From Polycladomyces zharkentensis (GTDB lineage: Bacteria; Bacillota; Bacilli; Thermoactinomycetales; JIR-001): a DNA stretch of 64,000 nt. The notes under the pieces are model-generated. The model ran no database searches. It was given only the letters and a program-made list of their open reading frames with translations, and was not told the DNA's origin. The stretch's first letter is position 1, and the number at the start of each line of letters is the position of its first letter. Shown here piece after piece: positions 55,518 to 64,000 of this stretch. The DNA lies in contig NZ_JAFHAP010000004.1 in NCBI RefSeq assembly GCF_016938855.1, positions 1-64,000 of the forward strand. The letters run 5' to 3'. Made by a program: the position numbers and the translations under genes.

Positions 55518-56709
55518 GCAACCTCTCTCCGATCAGTCCGATCAGCCGCCGGGCAACTTCCCGCTTGGACAGCTTCGGCAAACGGAGTACTTCCCCGTCT
55601 CTGTCGTAGACAACAACAATGTTGGTATCACCCTCGAACCCGGCACCGGGCTGTGTGACGTCGTTGGCGACGATGAGGTCCATATTCTTTCGCTTCAGTT
55701 TGTCTTGTGCGTACGTCTCCACATGATCCGTTTCCGCAGCAAATCCGACCAACAACTGATGAGGTTGTTTGCGTCGCCCCACCTCTTCGGCGATGTCGGG
55801 AGTACGCTCCAGTCGGACAACCATTTCCTCCCCGTGCTTTTTCATCTTGCGGTCAGCCACATGTGCCGGCCGGTAGTCGGCCACCGCCGCGGCCTTGATC
55901 ACCACGTCCGCCCGGGGCAACTCGCGCAGGACGGCATCCAGCATCTCCTCTGCCGTACCCACATCCACCCGCCGAACACCGTTCGGCGTTTCCAGGGAAA
56001 CGGGTCCGCTGATCAAAACGACTTCCGCTCCTGCATCCCGTGCGGCTTCTGCCAGTGCGTATCCCATTTTGCCGGAGGAACGATTGGTAAAAAACCGTAC
56101 AGGGTCCATCGGCTCCCTGGTGGGACCAGCCGTGACGATCACGCGTTTGCCGGGGAGATCCGTTACCGGTTCCGCCAAGAGTTGCCGGATTCGTTCGACA
56201 ATCTCTTCCGGTTCCGCCATACGCCCACGGCCGACATAACCGCACGCCAACTGACCTTCACCCGGATCGATGAAATGATATCCCAGCCGTTTCAATTTGG
56301 CGATATTTTCCTGTACTATTGGATTTTCGTACATATGCACGTTCATGGCCGGAGCAATCAACACCGGTGCTTGGGTGGCCAATAAGGTCGTCGTCAGCAT
56401 GTCGTCTCCCAGGCCGTGTGCCAGTTTCCCCAGAAGATTGGCCGTAGCGGGGGCGATGACAAAAAGATCGGCATGATCGGCCAGGTCAATATGGGAAACC
56501 ACTGCCGGATCTTGCTCGTCAAAGGTATCCACCGCCACATGATGCCGTGAGAGCGTTTGCAGTGTGAGCGGGGTAATGAAACGGGTGGCCGATTCCGTCA
56601 TGATCACGCGAACATCGGCCTCCAGTTTCGTCAGTGCGCTGACCAGCGCAGCAGCCTTGTAAGCGGCAATCCCCCCGGTGATGCCGACCACGATGCGTTT
56701 CCCCTTCAT
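55507..56709 (-). CDS. coaBC: Phosphopantothenoylcysteine decarboxylase / ligase CoaBC
   Basis: Bifunctional enzyme making 4'-phosphopantetheine for coenzyme A. The 400-residue protein has the FMN-dependent CoaC half (GITGGIAAYKAAALV, active-site His in VSHIDLADHAD, PAMNVHMYENP, CGYVGRGRM) and the CTP-dependent CoaB half from about residue 185 (VTAGPTREPMDPVRFFTNRSSGKMG). ATG 56709 has AAGGAGGG upstream. CoaD of the same pathway is at 25190. Confidence 0.97.
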   Translation of the reverse strand: MKGKRIVVGITGGIAAYKAAALVSALTKLEADVRVIMTESATRFITPLTLQTLSRHHVAVDTFDEQDPAVVSHIDLADHADLFVIAPATANLLGKLAHGLGDDMLTTTLLATQAPVLIAPAMNVHMYENPIVQENIAKLKRLGYHFIDPGEGQLACGYVGRGRMAEPEEIVERIRQLLAEPVTDLPGKRVIVTAGPTREPMDPVRFFTNRSSGKMGYALAEAARDAGAEVVLISGPVSLETPNGVRRVDVGTAEEMLDAVLRELPRADVVIKAAAVADYRPAHVADRKMKKHGEEMVVRLERTPDIAEEVGRRKQPHQLLVGFAAETDHVETYAQDKLKRKNMDLIVANDVTQPGAGFEGDTNIVVVYDRDGEVLRLPKLSKREVARRLIGLIGERLHVR

Positions 56710-56848
56710 GATGCCCTCCTTCATCAACCCGATCCCATACAAAGCGAACGGGACCCATTTTCCTGCAGCCTGGCCGAAGATGCATCAGCCAACCGGAAAA
56801 CGGTCCCTCTTCTCCCTCGCTTCGTTTTCGGTTGCTTGCTCATTTCTG

Positions 56849-57052
56849 TTAATTGGCAGTATCATCCTCTTGCGGTTTCACCACATCTGCGGCGATTTCC
56901 TCGAGGGCAATACCCACATATTTGTTGGAATGGGGTTCAATCCCAGGTTTCGTGCCGTCCAAGAGCTGCCTCGCCCGTTTGGCGGCCAATACCACCAACG
57001 AGTATTTGCTGTCCGTTTTTTCCATCAACTTGTCGATCGACGGATAGAGCAT
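56849..57052 (-). CDS. rpoZ: RNA polymerase omega subunit
   Basis: Stabilises the beta' subunit in RNA polymerase. The 67-residue protein has the family layout [28 protein letters not shown] followed by [20 protein letters not shown]. It lies between gmk and coaBC, the normal order, with AGGAGGG before ATG 57052. Confidence 0.96.
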   Translation of the reverse strand: MLYPSIDKLMEKTDSKYSLVVLAAKRARQLLDGTKPGIEPHSNKYVGIALEEIAADVVKPQEDDTAN

Positions 57053-57064
57053 GTTCCAACCCTC

Positions 57065-57670
57065 CTATTTCCGAATGGCCATGAGGCGTTCTCTGCGGCA
57101 ATGTTCAGCGATGATGATCGAACGAATCCGATCGCAAGCCGCATCCACACGGTCGTTGACGACCACGTAGTCATAGTGTTCGATCAGATCCAGTTCTTTT
57201 GCAGCGGTGACCAGTCGCCGCTCGACCACTTCGTCCGTTTCCGTACCCCTTCCTTCAATCCGCCGTCTCAATTCTTCCAGTGAAGGGGGTACCAAAAAGA
57301 TGAACACGCCGTGGGGAAAACGTCGTTTGATCTGCATGGCCCCCTGTACCTCGATTTCCAACAGAACGTCTTGACCTTCCGCCAGACGCTCTTCAACAAA
57401 ACGGCGGGGGGTTCCATAGTAATTCCCCACATATTCGGCCCATTCCAACAGTTCGTTGTTACGGATCATCTCTTCAAACTCGTCCCGCGTCTTGAAAAAA
57501 TAATTGACCCCTTCTTGTTCTCCTTCACGCGGTTTTCTCGTCGTGGCGGAGACAGAATAGGTCAACTCGGGCATAAAATCGCGTAAACGCGCACAAACAG
57601 TTCCCTTTCCCGCTCCGGAAGGGCCGGAAAGTACGATGAGAAGACCTTGTTTTTGATGGGAAAATTGCAT
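57065..57670 (-). CDS. gmk: Guanylate kinase
   Basis: Phosphorylates GMP to GDP. The 201-residue P-loop kinase has [12 protein letters not shown] (14-25), [21 protein letters not shown] for GMP binding, and [19 protein letters not shown] lies before ATG 57670. It follows remA by 14 bases. Confidence 0.97.
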   Translation of the reverse strand: MQFSHQKQGLLIVLSGPSGAGKGTVCARLRDFMPELTYSVSATTRKPREGEQEGVNYFFKTRDEFEEMIRNNELLEWAEYVGNYYGTPRRFVEERLAEGQDVLLEIEVQGAMQIKRRFPHGVFIFLVPPSLEELRRRIEGRGTETDEVVERRLVTAAKELDLIEHYDYVVVNDRVDAACDRIRSIIIAEHCRRERLMAIRK

Positions 57671-57684
57671 GCAACAAATCCTTC

Positions 57685-57951
57685 CTATTCGACAATTTCC
57701 TCATGGTGATCTTTACTCGTCAGACGATGCGCCACAGTCTCCGGTTGAACGGCAGACAAAATCACATGATCGCTGTCGGTGATGATCACCGCACGGGTAC
57801 GTCTGCCGTATGTGGCGTCAATCAACATACCGCGTTCTCTCGCCTCCTGTATGATCCGCTTGATCGGAGCGGAATCCGGGCTGACGATGGAAATGATCCG
57901 GTTGGCTGAGACGATGTTGCCAAAACCGATGTTGATCAGTTTGATACCCAA
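57685..57951 (-). CDS. remA: Extracellular matrix regulator RemA
   Basis: DNA-binding regulator that activates biofilm matrix and osmoprotection genes in B. subtilis and forms ring-like oligomers. The 88-residue protein has the family pattern [20 protein letters not shown] and [25 protein letters not shown]. It starts with TTG 57951, with GAGGAGG eight bases upstream. The gene sits in the yicC-remA-gmk-rpoZ order of B. subtilis. Confidence 0.95.
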   Translation of the reverse strand: MGIKLINIGFGNIVSANRIISIVSPDSAPIKRIIQEARERGMLIDATYGRRTRAVIITDSDHVILSAVQPETVAHRLTSKDHHEEIVE

Positions 57952-58103
57952 TCCGAGTGCCTCCTCGCTCCACTGAGAAAACTGAACTCGTCGTGATGGA
58001 TCGACCGCCCGGAGCCGATGGGCGAACCGGTACGGAATTCCTTTATCCCCATTTTAGTTCCTTTTGCCCGGGGAATCAATTCTACCCTTCCAGTATTGCC
58101 GTC

Positions 58104-58994
58104 TTACTCGATGTTTTGCACTTGTTCTTTCATTTTTTCCAGCTCGCTCTTGCACTCCACTACCCAGGAGCTGATCAGACGGTCGCCCGATTTGGAACCG
58201 ATCGTATTCACCTCACGATTCATTTCTTGCAGCAGAAAATCGAGACGACGTCCCACCGGCTCGTTTGATCCGAGCGACTGAAGGAACTGACGGGCATGAC
58301 TTTCCAGCCGGGTCAATTCTTCCTGGATATCCGATTTGTCGGCAAAGATGGCTGCCTCCGTCAGCAATCGGTCTTCGTCGATGTTCACTTCCGACAAAAA
58401 CTCACTCAATCGTTGGCGCAAACGGGTACGGTACTCCTCTACCACCACCGGTGCGCGTTCCCGAATTTGATCCACCAAACGGGTCAGGTTGCCGATCCTG
58501 CGGGCGAGATCCTCCGCCAACGCCTGCCCTTCCCGCTGACGCATCCGGAGCAATGCCTCACAAGCCTCATGAACCGCTTCCAGTAACAGAGATTGGTGAA
58601 GTTCCGGTTCGATTTCTCTCTCACGCAACGCCCACACCTGGGGTATCTGCAACAAATCCATGGCAGTCGGTTCACCCGACAATCCCAAGCGTTGATTCAT
58701 CTCCCTCACGTTATCGACAATCGATTGCGCCAGTTGCCAATCCACTTCGGCCGTTTGCTCCCGGTCTTCCGTCTCCAGGGTGACGAACACGTCGACACGC
58801 CCCCGCTTGACAACGGATTGCACCGCCTTTTTAACGGGGTCTTCCATCATCATCCACCCTGACGGCAACCGGACCATGATCTCCAAAAACCGGTGGTTGA
58901 CTGAGCGGATTTCCACGATGAAGCGAATGCCGTCCTTTTCCCGATCACCGCGACCGTAGCCAGTCATACTGCGGATATTCCTGTTTTCTGCCAT
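58104..58994 (-). CDS. yicC: YicC/YloC family endoribonuclease
   Basis: A 296-residue YicC-like protein; members are endoribonucleases with roles in RNA turnover. Conserved stretches are RSMTGYGRG (8-16), EIRSVNHRFLEI (28-39), and the C-terminal RRLDFLLQEMNREVNTIGSK. The SD before ATG 58994 is poor; ATG at the Met of SMTGYG (58967) is another possible start with AGGA upstream. It is the first gene of the remA-gmk-rpoZ run. Confidence 0.9.
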   Translation of the reverse strand: MAENRNIRSMTGYGRGDREKDGIRFIVEIRSVNHRFLEIMVRLPSGWMMMEDPVKKAVQSVVKRGRVDVFVTLETEDREQTAEVDWQLAQSIVDNVREMNQRLGLSGEPTAMDLLQIPQVWALREREIEPELHQSLLLEAVHEACEALLRMRQREGQALAEDLARRIGNLTRLVDQIRERAPVVVEEYRTRLRQRLSEFLSEVNIDEDRLLTEAAIFADKSDIQEELTRLESHARQFLQSLGSNEPVGRRLDFLLQEMNREVNTIGSKSGDRLISSWVVECKSELEKMKEQVQNIE

Positions 58995-59059
58995 GTTTTT
59001 ATTCTAAAAGATTTCCGGTTGACTCACAAGTGCAGCCGGGACTCAGCTGAAAATGAAAC

Positions 59060-59086
59060 AGGCTGTCCCTTTTTGAGACAGCCTGC
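59060..59086 (-). terminator. Terminator after permease gene
   Basis: CAGGCTGTC/GACAGCCTG stem with a nine-base loop, followed on the minus strand by TTTCATTTTC. A second weaker hairpin of related sequence (AGGCTG/CAGCCT) lies at 59190-59212, nearer the permease stop. Confidence 0.75.
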
Positions 59087-59088
59087 AG

Positions 59089-59142
59089 GTTGTTGACAAA
59101 GTCCGCGGACTCCGATTTTCCGTCTCATGATCCGCAGCAACG
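59089..59142 (-). repeat. Dispersed repeat, copy 2
   Basis: Reads on the minus strand almost as the 53-bp segment at 15712-15764 on the plus strand (21 bases identical at one end, CCGCGGACTTTGTCAACAAC plus one, and about 85 percent overall by eye). It lies just upstream of the 59060 hairpin in transcription. Confidence 0.65.
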
Positions 59143-59231
59143 GCGAATGTCGTTGACGGCAAGTAACCACCTTTGGACTCGAAAGTCCCAGGCTGTCCTG
59201 TCGGGTCAGCCTGTCTCCGTGTAGATGCCGC

Positions 59232-60635
59232 TTATTCCGCTTTGCTCAACACCGAATGCTTGCGGGAATAGGCGAAGTAAATCACCAATCCGATGGTGAG
59301 CCAGATGACGAATGCAATCCAAGTGAGCGCTGTCAACCGCGTCATCAGAAAGACACAGAACAATATGGCCAAAATCGGAACGACCGGGACTCCGGGCACT
59401 TTAAACGGGCGTTTCGCGTCCGGCATCGTTTTGCGCAGGACCAACACACCGAAGGACACCAATGTAAACGCTGCCAATGTGCCGATATTAACCAGCTGGG
59501 CCAACTTGTCCAACGGCACCAACGCACCGATCAACGCGGCAATCAGTCCCAGAAACCAAGTGGCACCGTACGGCGTCCGATATTTTTCGTGCACATCCGA
59601 AAACTTCTTCGGTAACAAGCCGTCACGGGACATGGCGAAGAAAATCCGGGTTTGCCCGTACAACATCACCAGCATGACCGTGGTCATCCCCATGATGGCC
59701 CCCAGGTCTACAAATCCGGCCACCCAGTTCTGCCCCGCGATTTCCAGCGCCAGCGAAACCGGATGAGATTGGTCTTGGGCGAATTGTTTGAACGGCACGA
59801 TCCCTGTCATAATACCTGCAACGACGACATACAACAACGTACAGATCCCCAGTGAATAAAGGAGACCGCGCGGCAGGTCCCGTTGCGGATTTTTCGTTTC
59901 TTCGGCGGCCGCGGCCACGGCGTCAAACCCGACGTAAGCGAAGAACACCAGTGCCGCTGCAGAGAACACACCTTCATACCCGAAGGGCATGTACGGTGTC
60001 CAGTTCGCCGGTTTGACATATTGGACACCCACGAAAATAAACAGCAACACAACCAGGATTTTGATAATCACCATAATGTTGTTGACCCGTTTGGACTCCG
60101 TGATCCCGCGCGCCAACAGGAAGGTGATCACCAGAACGATAAAAAATGCGGGCAAATTGAAATAGGTGGTTGTATCTCGTAACGCACCGGGAGCGGCGGT
60201 CAACTCGACCGGCAGTTCAAAACCAAACAAGCCTTTTAACAGTGATTGGAAATATCCTGACCAACCGACGGAAACCGTGCTGGTCGCCAACAAGTATTCC
60301 AACACCAAATCCCAACCGATGATCCAAGCCACAAATTCACCCAAAGTGGCATAGCTGTAAGTGTACACCGAACCCGACACCGGTACGAGCGAAGCGAACT
60401 CCGCGTAACAAAGGGCGGCAAATGCACAAGCCAAACCGGCCACGATAAAGGACAGGGTCAAAGCCGGACCCGCCGTCAGCGCACCGGTTCCGGTCAGAAC
60501 AAAAATACCGGTCCCAATGACCGCACCGATCCCCAGCAGCGTAAGATCCCAAGCAGTCAGATCCTTTTTCAGGGTTTTCCCTGTTTTGCTTGACTGGATC
60601 AACTGGTTGATACTCTTTTTCCGGAATAGACTCAT
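59232..60635 (-). CDS. APC family amino acid permease
   Basis: A 467-residue transporter with 12 predicted helices, of the cationic amino acid transporter group (YfnA/BAT-like). It has GIGAVIGTGIFVLTGTGA at helix 1 (the broken helix with Gly-x-Gly that binds the amino group), CYAEFASLVPVSGSVYTYSYA, and FAYVGFDAVAAAAEETKNP. ATG 60635 is preferred; GGAGGAG leaves six bases of spacing, while the ATG at 60641 abuts it. Substrate cannot be assigned from sequence alone. Confidence 0.9.
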   Translation of the reverse strand: MSLFRKKSINQLIQSSKTGKTLKKDLTAWDLTLLGIGAVIGTGIFVLTGTGALTAGPALTLSFIVAGLACAFAALCYAEFASLVPVSGSVYTYSYATLGEFVAWIIGWDLVLEYLLATSTVSVGWSGYFQSLLKGLFGFELPVELTAAPGALRDTTTYFNLPAFFIVLVITFLLARGITESKRVNNIMVIIKILVVLLFIFVGVQYVKPANWTPYMPFGYEGVFSAAALVFFAYVGFDAVAAAAEETKNPQRDLPRGLLYSLGICTLLYVVVAGIMTGIVPFKQFAQDQSHPVSLALEIAGQNWVAGFVDLGAIMGMTTVMLVMLYGQTRIFFAMSRDGLLPKKFSDVHEKYRTPYGATWFLGLIAALIGALVPLDKLAQLVNIGTLAAFTLVSFGVLVLRKTMPDAKRPFKVPGVPVVPILAILFCVFLMTRLTALTWIAFVIWLTIGLVIYFAYSRKHSVLSKAE

Positions 60636-60970
60636 ATTCATCTCCTCCTGCGACTTAGCGTACCCATCACCCGACATATCAAACTCTTATTGAATTGTTT
60701 GATAAATAAAATCGTTCACATTGTAACAAATGTACGCTTTTATAGTCAATTAACGAATTTTACCTCTCTTTCCATCTCAGCTGCTGCTTTTGTCATAAAC
60801 ACTTTTTCAAGCTTCAACCGCAAACAACAAGAAAAACTCGGATCCATATTTAGAAATTTCATCTTCTCCAACCCTTTTTTACCATCTCGTCGAATCATTC
60901 ACTCCATGCGAACCAAGCCCCTCGATTTGTTTACTTAATATAACTATTATTATGAAAATAAATGACAAAC
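60636..60970. other. AT-rich spacer between ROK gene and permease
   Basis: No gene is visible. The right half is the tail after the ROK terminator, the left half carries the permease promoter and a leader of about 80 bases. The composition is notably more AT-rich than the rest of the window. Confidence 0.5.
60720..60749 (-). promoter_or_regulatory. Promoter of the permease gene
   Basis: On the minus strand TTGACT (60744-60749), 18 bases, TACAAT (60720-60725). A start about 75 bases before the ATG is implied. Confidence 0.7.
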
Positions 60971-60990
60971 TCCTACGCTTATGCGTAGGA
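60971..60990 (-). terminator. Terminator overlapping the ROK stop codon
   Basis: TCCTACGC/GCGTAGGA stem with the TAA stop inside the four-base loop region, followed on the minus strand by AGTTTGTCATTTATTTTC. Confidence 0.7.
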
Positions 60991-62199
60991 AGGCATGAAC
61001 AAATGCTGCAACACCAATGTCATCGCACCGATTGCCGCACCGTTGTCCCCCAGTCGGGAACACATGATGGCGACGTCTTTGGCTGCGGCGGACAGTGCCC
61101 GTTCTCTTACGGTCTTTTGCAGCGGCTCCAATACGAAATGGCCGGCACGCGCCACACCACCGCTCAAGATGATGCGGGAGGGATTGAGCGTATTGATCAG
61201 GTTGGCGAGACCGATTCCCAGATAACGGCCCGCATCCGCCAACACTTCGATGGCCAAATCGTCTCCCTGCTGAGCTGCCCGGTGAACCATCTCCCCGGTC
61301 AACCGTCCCGTCTCCCCGTTTACCCACTCCGCCAACACAGTGGATCGACCTTGTCTGATCGCCTCTCTTACCCGGGACAGAATGGCCGGACCTGCCGCCA
61401 GCGCTTCCAGACATCCCATATTGCCGCAACCGCACTTCGGACCGTTCAGATCTATGGTCGTATGTCCAATCTCACCTGCGGCAAACGACGGTCCACGATA
61501 TAACTCGTTGTTCAAGATTATCCCGGCGCCGATCCCTGTTCCCACATGCACGCAAATGAAATCGGCGATATCTTTGCCCAAACCGAACCAACTTTCCCCC
61601 AGAGCGAGTGCCCGTACGTCGTTCTCCACCTCGACGGGCAGTTGAAACGCTTGTTCCAATCGATCTTTCAAGGGCAAATCACGGATATTGAGGTTGGGGG
61701 CAAAAATGGACACCCCCTTCTCCGTGTCAACCAAACCGTGCATCCCCACCCCGATACCCAAACAAGGGCGGGTCCGGAGATCTGCGAGTTCCAACAATTG
61801 GCGTATCGCCCCCTGGACGAGATCCACAAACACTTCAGCGGCCGGTTCAGTCGGAACCTCTACATGTACGGTATGTTGGACCTCCCCCTCCAAGTTGGCC
61901 GCCACACCCCGTATCCTTTTCGCACCGGCGTAGATGCCGATCACGGTGAATGCATCGGCGTTAATCTTCAACATGATCGGCTTTCTGCCACCTGTCGATT
62001 CTCCCAATTCCGCCTCGATCACCAGATTGGACTCCAACAGTTCACCGACGATGTTGGTCACCGTGGGTGGCGTCAATTTGGTCATCTTGGCAATCTCCGC
62101 CCTGGAGATGGGACCGTGAAGCCGAATCATGTTCAGAATGGTTGACTTATTGAGCGTCTTCATCCACCGGAAACTTCCCACTTGAATCGTCCGCGACAC
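60979..62199 (-). CDS. ROK family transcriptional repressor (XylR/NagC-like)
   Basis: A 406-residue sugar-responsive repressor with an N-terminal winged HTH (about 18-75: ILNMIRLHGPISRAEIAKMT) and a C-terminal ROK domain. The zinc site CGCGNMGCLE and GEIGHTTI are intact. The usual ATP-binding DxGGT motif is degraded to IYAGAK. The start is GTG 62199 with AAGGAG eight bases upstream. It begins 23 bases after the M24-fold gene, which in turn overlaps galE, suggesting control of a sugar operon. Confidence 0.88.
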   Translation of the reverse strand: MSRTIQVGSFRWMKTLNKSTILNMIRLHGPISRAEIAKMTKLTPPTVTNIVGELLESNLVIEAELGESTGGRKPIMLKINADAFTVIGIYAGAKRIRGVAANLEGEVQHTVHVEVPTEPAAEVFVDLVQGAIRQLLELADLRTRPCLGIGVGMHGLVDTEKGVSIFAPNLNIRDLPLKDRLEQAFQLPVEVENDVRALALGESWFGLGKDIADFICVHVGTGIGAGIILNNELYRGPSFAAGEIGHTTIDLNGPKCGCGNMGCLEALAAGPAILSRVREAIRQGRSTVLAEWVNGETGRLTGEMVHRAAQQGDDLAIEVLADAGRYLGIGLANLINTLNPSRIILSGGVARAGHFVLEPLQKTVRERALSAAAKDVAIMCSRLGDNGAAIGAMTLVLQHLFMPSYA

Positions 62200-62222
62200 G
62201 GCTGTGACTCCTTCCCAGCTCG

Positions 62223-63356
62223 TTAGGGTATCACCAAAATATCTGGCCGTTGGTAGACTTGTCCATCCCTCTCCATTATAATATACGGCCAATTTCCGGT
62301 GTGGGTGAGAAAGTGGTTCGCTTGTTCGTCCACCCATATCGTATCTTCCGATTTGATACCCGGCAATGAGGGATTCCAGGCAAACGCCTGATGCAGTTGC
62401 ACGACCCCCTCGCTGTCCGGTGTCGCCAAAAACTCACGTGTCGCATACCCGGTCGGACCGCCCTGATGAAGATACCGCCAATCATCCGGGTGTCCCACCC
62501 GGCGATATGCCTCGATGCCCGCACGTAACACGTCTCGGATCGGGACTCCCGGGCGGGTGGCAAGATTCATGGTCAAATCGATCTCGGCCAGTTTCCTGCG
62601 GCGGTCAGACAACGTTTTCGGCAGGGGACCGAAGTGGACCAACCGCGTCACGTTGGCCACCAATCCCCATTTTTCCGCACAGAGCACCAACATGGCGTAG
62701 CGCCTGAGCGGTTTGGCGGTGGGGATGGGGTGACGGTAGCGGAACACGCGTTCATCTGTGGCCACCAGGATCACCTGGGGGAAAATGCCATGCGGCAAAA
62801 TCTTCGCCGCCAAACGGGATTGAATCTCCCACTCGCTCATCCCCGGTCGAACTTCCCGGCAAGTCTCCTCAACAGCCATCGCCGCCTGCCGGCACAGCCA
62901 TGCGTAGCGCCGGATTTCCTCTTTCTCCAGCACATAGGTCAACTGAAACAGCGCATCTCCTTTATAGACTGCGCTCTCGATCCCCAATGCATCCGGCCAT
63001 ACATCGGCCCCGATCGTTTTCCCTGCGCATAACCGACGGAGGGTGGGCAACACTCCCTCGGTCCATTCCGGGGCGATCATCTCAAATCCCAGGCCCGTCA
63101 ACTCCTCCTCTGCGATCCGATCGGATTCCATCCGTGTCGTCACACAGATCGCTCGATCGGGGAAAATCAGCAGATCGGCAACCCCTTCTTCCGTCGTCCA
63201 GACGATATGATTGCACCGTCCCATGGTCAGCCATGCAAAACTGCGCCGTTTTCGCAACAGGATGCCATCCAGCCCGTTATGTGCCGCCCATCTGCGAAGT
63301 CGGTCGAGACGCTCTCGCACGATGGTGGACGTCTCCGTATCCACCGCCCTTGTCAT
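62223..63356 (-). CDS. M24 (creatinase/aminopeptidase P) fold protein, probably non-metallic
   Basis: A 377-residue protein with a creatinase N-terminal domain (about 10-140) and a pita-bread M24 domain (150-377). His209 and His297 (HQGG) and Glu337 (KSED) are present. The two Asp ligands are not: the DxG position reads CAEK (226-229) and the SDITR position reads ANVTR (Asn235), and the first Glu is Asn328. It is thus unlikely to be a dinuclear metallopeptidase. Creatinase is a metal-free precedent. Its ATG overlaps the galE stop as ATGA. Confidence 0.75.
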   Translation of the reverse strand: MTRAVDTETSTIVRERLDRLRRWAAHNGLDGILLRKRRSFAWLTMGRCNHIVWTTEEGVADLLIFPDRAICVTTRMESDRIAEEELTGLGFEMIAPEWTEGVLPTLRRLCAGKTIGADVWPDALGIESAVYKGDALFQLTYVLEKEEIRRYAWLCRQAAMAVEETCREVRPGMSEWEIQSRLAAKILPHGIFPQVILVATDERVFRYRHPIPTAKPLRRYAMLVLCAEKWGLVANVTRLVHFGPLPKTLSDRRRKLAEIDLTMNLATRPGVPIRDVLRAGIEAYRRVGHPDDWRYLHQGGPTGYATREFLATPDSEGVVQLHQAFAWNPSLPGIKSEDTIWVDEQANHFLTHTGNWPYIIMERDGQVYQRPDILVIP

Positions 63357-64000
63357 CCGCGAATCTCCTCTTTTCTGTATCCGTTCGGATGGGATCGGTG
63401 CCAAGCCCATGCCGTGGCGATCATCGTGTCCAAATCCTCGTATTGCGGTCGCCATCCCAGCTCTTCCCGCGCCTTATGGGAAGATGCGATCAACACGGCC
63501 GGATCTCCCGCGCGTCGCGCAGCCATACGGGCGGGAATGGGGTGTCCCGTAATCTCCCGTGCGCGTTCCACCACCTGTTTCACGGAGAAACCGGTTCCAC
63601 TGCCCAGATTGTAGATACCGCTTTTTCCCGTATCCCGCAATCTCTTCAGTGCCAACCGGTGCGCCTGCGCCAAATCCATCACATGTACGTAATCCCGGAT
63701 GCAGGTCCCGTCTTCGGTCGGATAATCATCGCCAAAAATGGACAATGCCTCCCGTTGACCGAGGGCCACTTGCAGCACAATCGGAATCAAGTGGGTTTCC
63801 GGGTCATGATCCTCGCCGATGTGACCGTCCGGATGCGCACCTGCCGCGTTGAAATACCGCAGGGACACAAAACGCAATCCGTAAGCCTGTTCACACCATC
63901 CCATCATCTTTTCGATGGCCAGTTTGGTTTCGCCGTAAGCATTGGTCGGTTCGGTCGGGTCCGTCTCCTGAATGGGGATTTGTCTGGGTTCACCGTACGT
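63353..64000 (-). CDS. galE: UDP-glucose 4-epimerase (3' part, cut by window edge)
   Basis: The C-terminal 215 or so residues of GalE; the N-terminal Rossmann part lies beyond 64000. The catalytic YxxxK is seen as YGETK (read from about 63937-63925), followed by [31 protein letters not shown] and [12 protein letters not shown]. GalE interconverts UDP-glucose and UDP-galactose. The stop overlaps the start of the M24-fold gene, so the two are co-transcribed. Confidence 0.93.
   Translation of the reverse strand, partial: TYGEPRQIPIQETDPTEPTNAYGETKLAIEKMMGWCEQAYGLRFVSLRYFNAAGAHPDGHIGEDHDPETHLIPIVLQVALGQREALSIFGDDYPTEDGTCIRDYVHVMDLAQAHRLALKRLRDTGKSGIYNLGSGTGFSVKQVVERAREITGHPIPARMAARRAGDPAVLIASSHKAREELGWRPQYEDLDTMIATAWAWHRSHPNGYRKEEIRG

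Noticed and set aside
1-64000. tRNA, rRNA, CRISPR arrays and intact insertion sequences
   Set aside because: None seen by reading; no repeat-spacer pattern, cloverleaf sequence or transposase motif was found.

Overview
The window is a stretch of core chromosome from an endospore-forming member of the Bacillales with fairly high GC. The evidence is the B. subtilis-like order rsmB-rlmN-prpC-prkC-rsgA-rpe-thiN-spoVM / rpmB / yloU-fakA ... recG ... fapR-plsX-fab-acpP-rnc-smc-ftsY-ylxM-ffh-rpsP-khpA-rimM-trmD-rplS-lepB-rbgA-rnhB, together with spoVM, ylbJ and a gerA-type germinant receptor operon. A thermoactinomycete-like organism would fit, but this is inferred from gene content and style, not from a database match. 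Almost every gene lies on the minus strand, so transcription runs from high to low coordinates. Many starts are GTG or TTG with good Shine-Dalgarno (SD) sequences.

Layout in the direction of transcription (right to left). 64000-60979: galE (cut by the window edge), a degenerate M24-fold protein and a ROK repressor form a small sugar-related operon. 60635-59232: an APC amino acid permease with its own promoter. 58994-50272: housekeeping run yicC, remA, gmk, rpoZ, coaBC, priA, def, fmt, rsmB. 50191-44193: a membrane-anchored GAF protein and a four-gene germinant receptor operon (A, B, C and a second B subunit), placed between rsmB and rlmN. 44097-36773: rlmN, prpC, prkC, rsgA, rpe, thiT, thiN, spoVM. 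Divergent promoters separate yloU (minus) from rpmB (plus). 36264-29015: yloU, fakA, a DegV/FakB protein, sdaAB, sdaAA, recG. 28914-25190: accessory small genes, a Pro/His-rich hypothetical protein, rsmD and coaD. 25160-23916: ylbJ on the plus strand. 23702-447: patatin-like ylbK, sepM-type protease, yceD, rpmF, then the FapR-controlled lipid block fapR-plsX-fabH-fabD-fabG-acpP-fabF, rnc, a small membrane gene, a glycolipid-binding-fold gene, csaA, smc, the SRP genes ftsY-ylxM-ffh, rpsP-khpA-rimM-trmD-rplS, lepB, rbgA, rnhB, yraN.

How the genes work together. The block from yceD to fabF makes malonyl-ACP-dependent phospholipid precursors under FapR, whose operator overlaps the fapR promoter. 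FakA and a FakB-like DegV protein add exogenous fatty acids. Ffh, FtsY, YlxM and LepB cover signal-sequence recognition, membrane targeting and signal cleavage. RimM, TrmD, RbgA, RsgA, KhpA, S16, L19, L28, L32, RsmB, RsmD and RlmN form a ribosome biogenesis and RNA modification group. PrkC/PrpC sits next to the germinant receptor operon, so two germination inputs are adjacent.

The genome is mostly orthodox. Items that deserve a second look are the M24-fold protein that has lost most metal ligands, the thiT insertion with a hairpin-rich leader lacking a TPP riboswitch consensus, a dispersed repeat of about 53 bp present in two orientations, small genes (41-aa basic peptide, 27-aa SpoVM, 64-aa membrane protein), an 18-bp perfect palindrome upstream of smc, and structured unexplained DNA at the left edge. 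No tRNA, rRNA, CRISPR array or intact transposase was seen.
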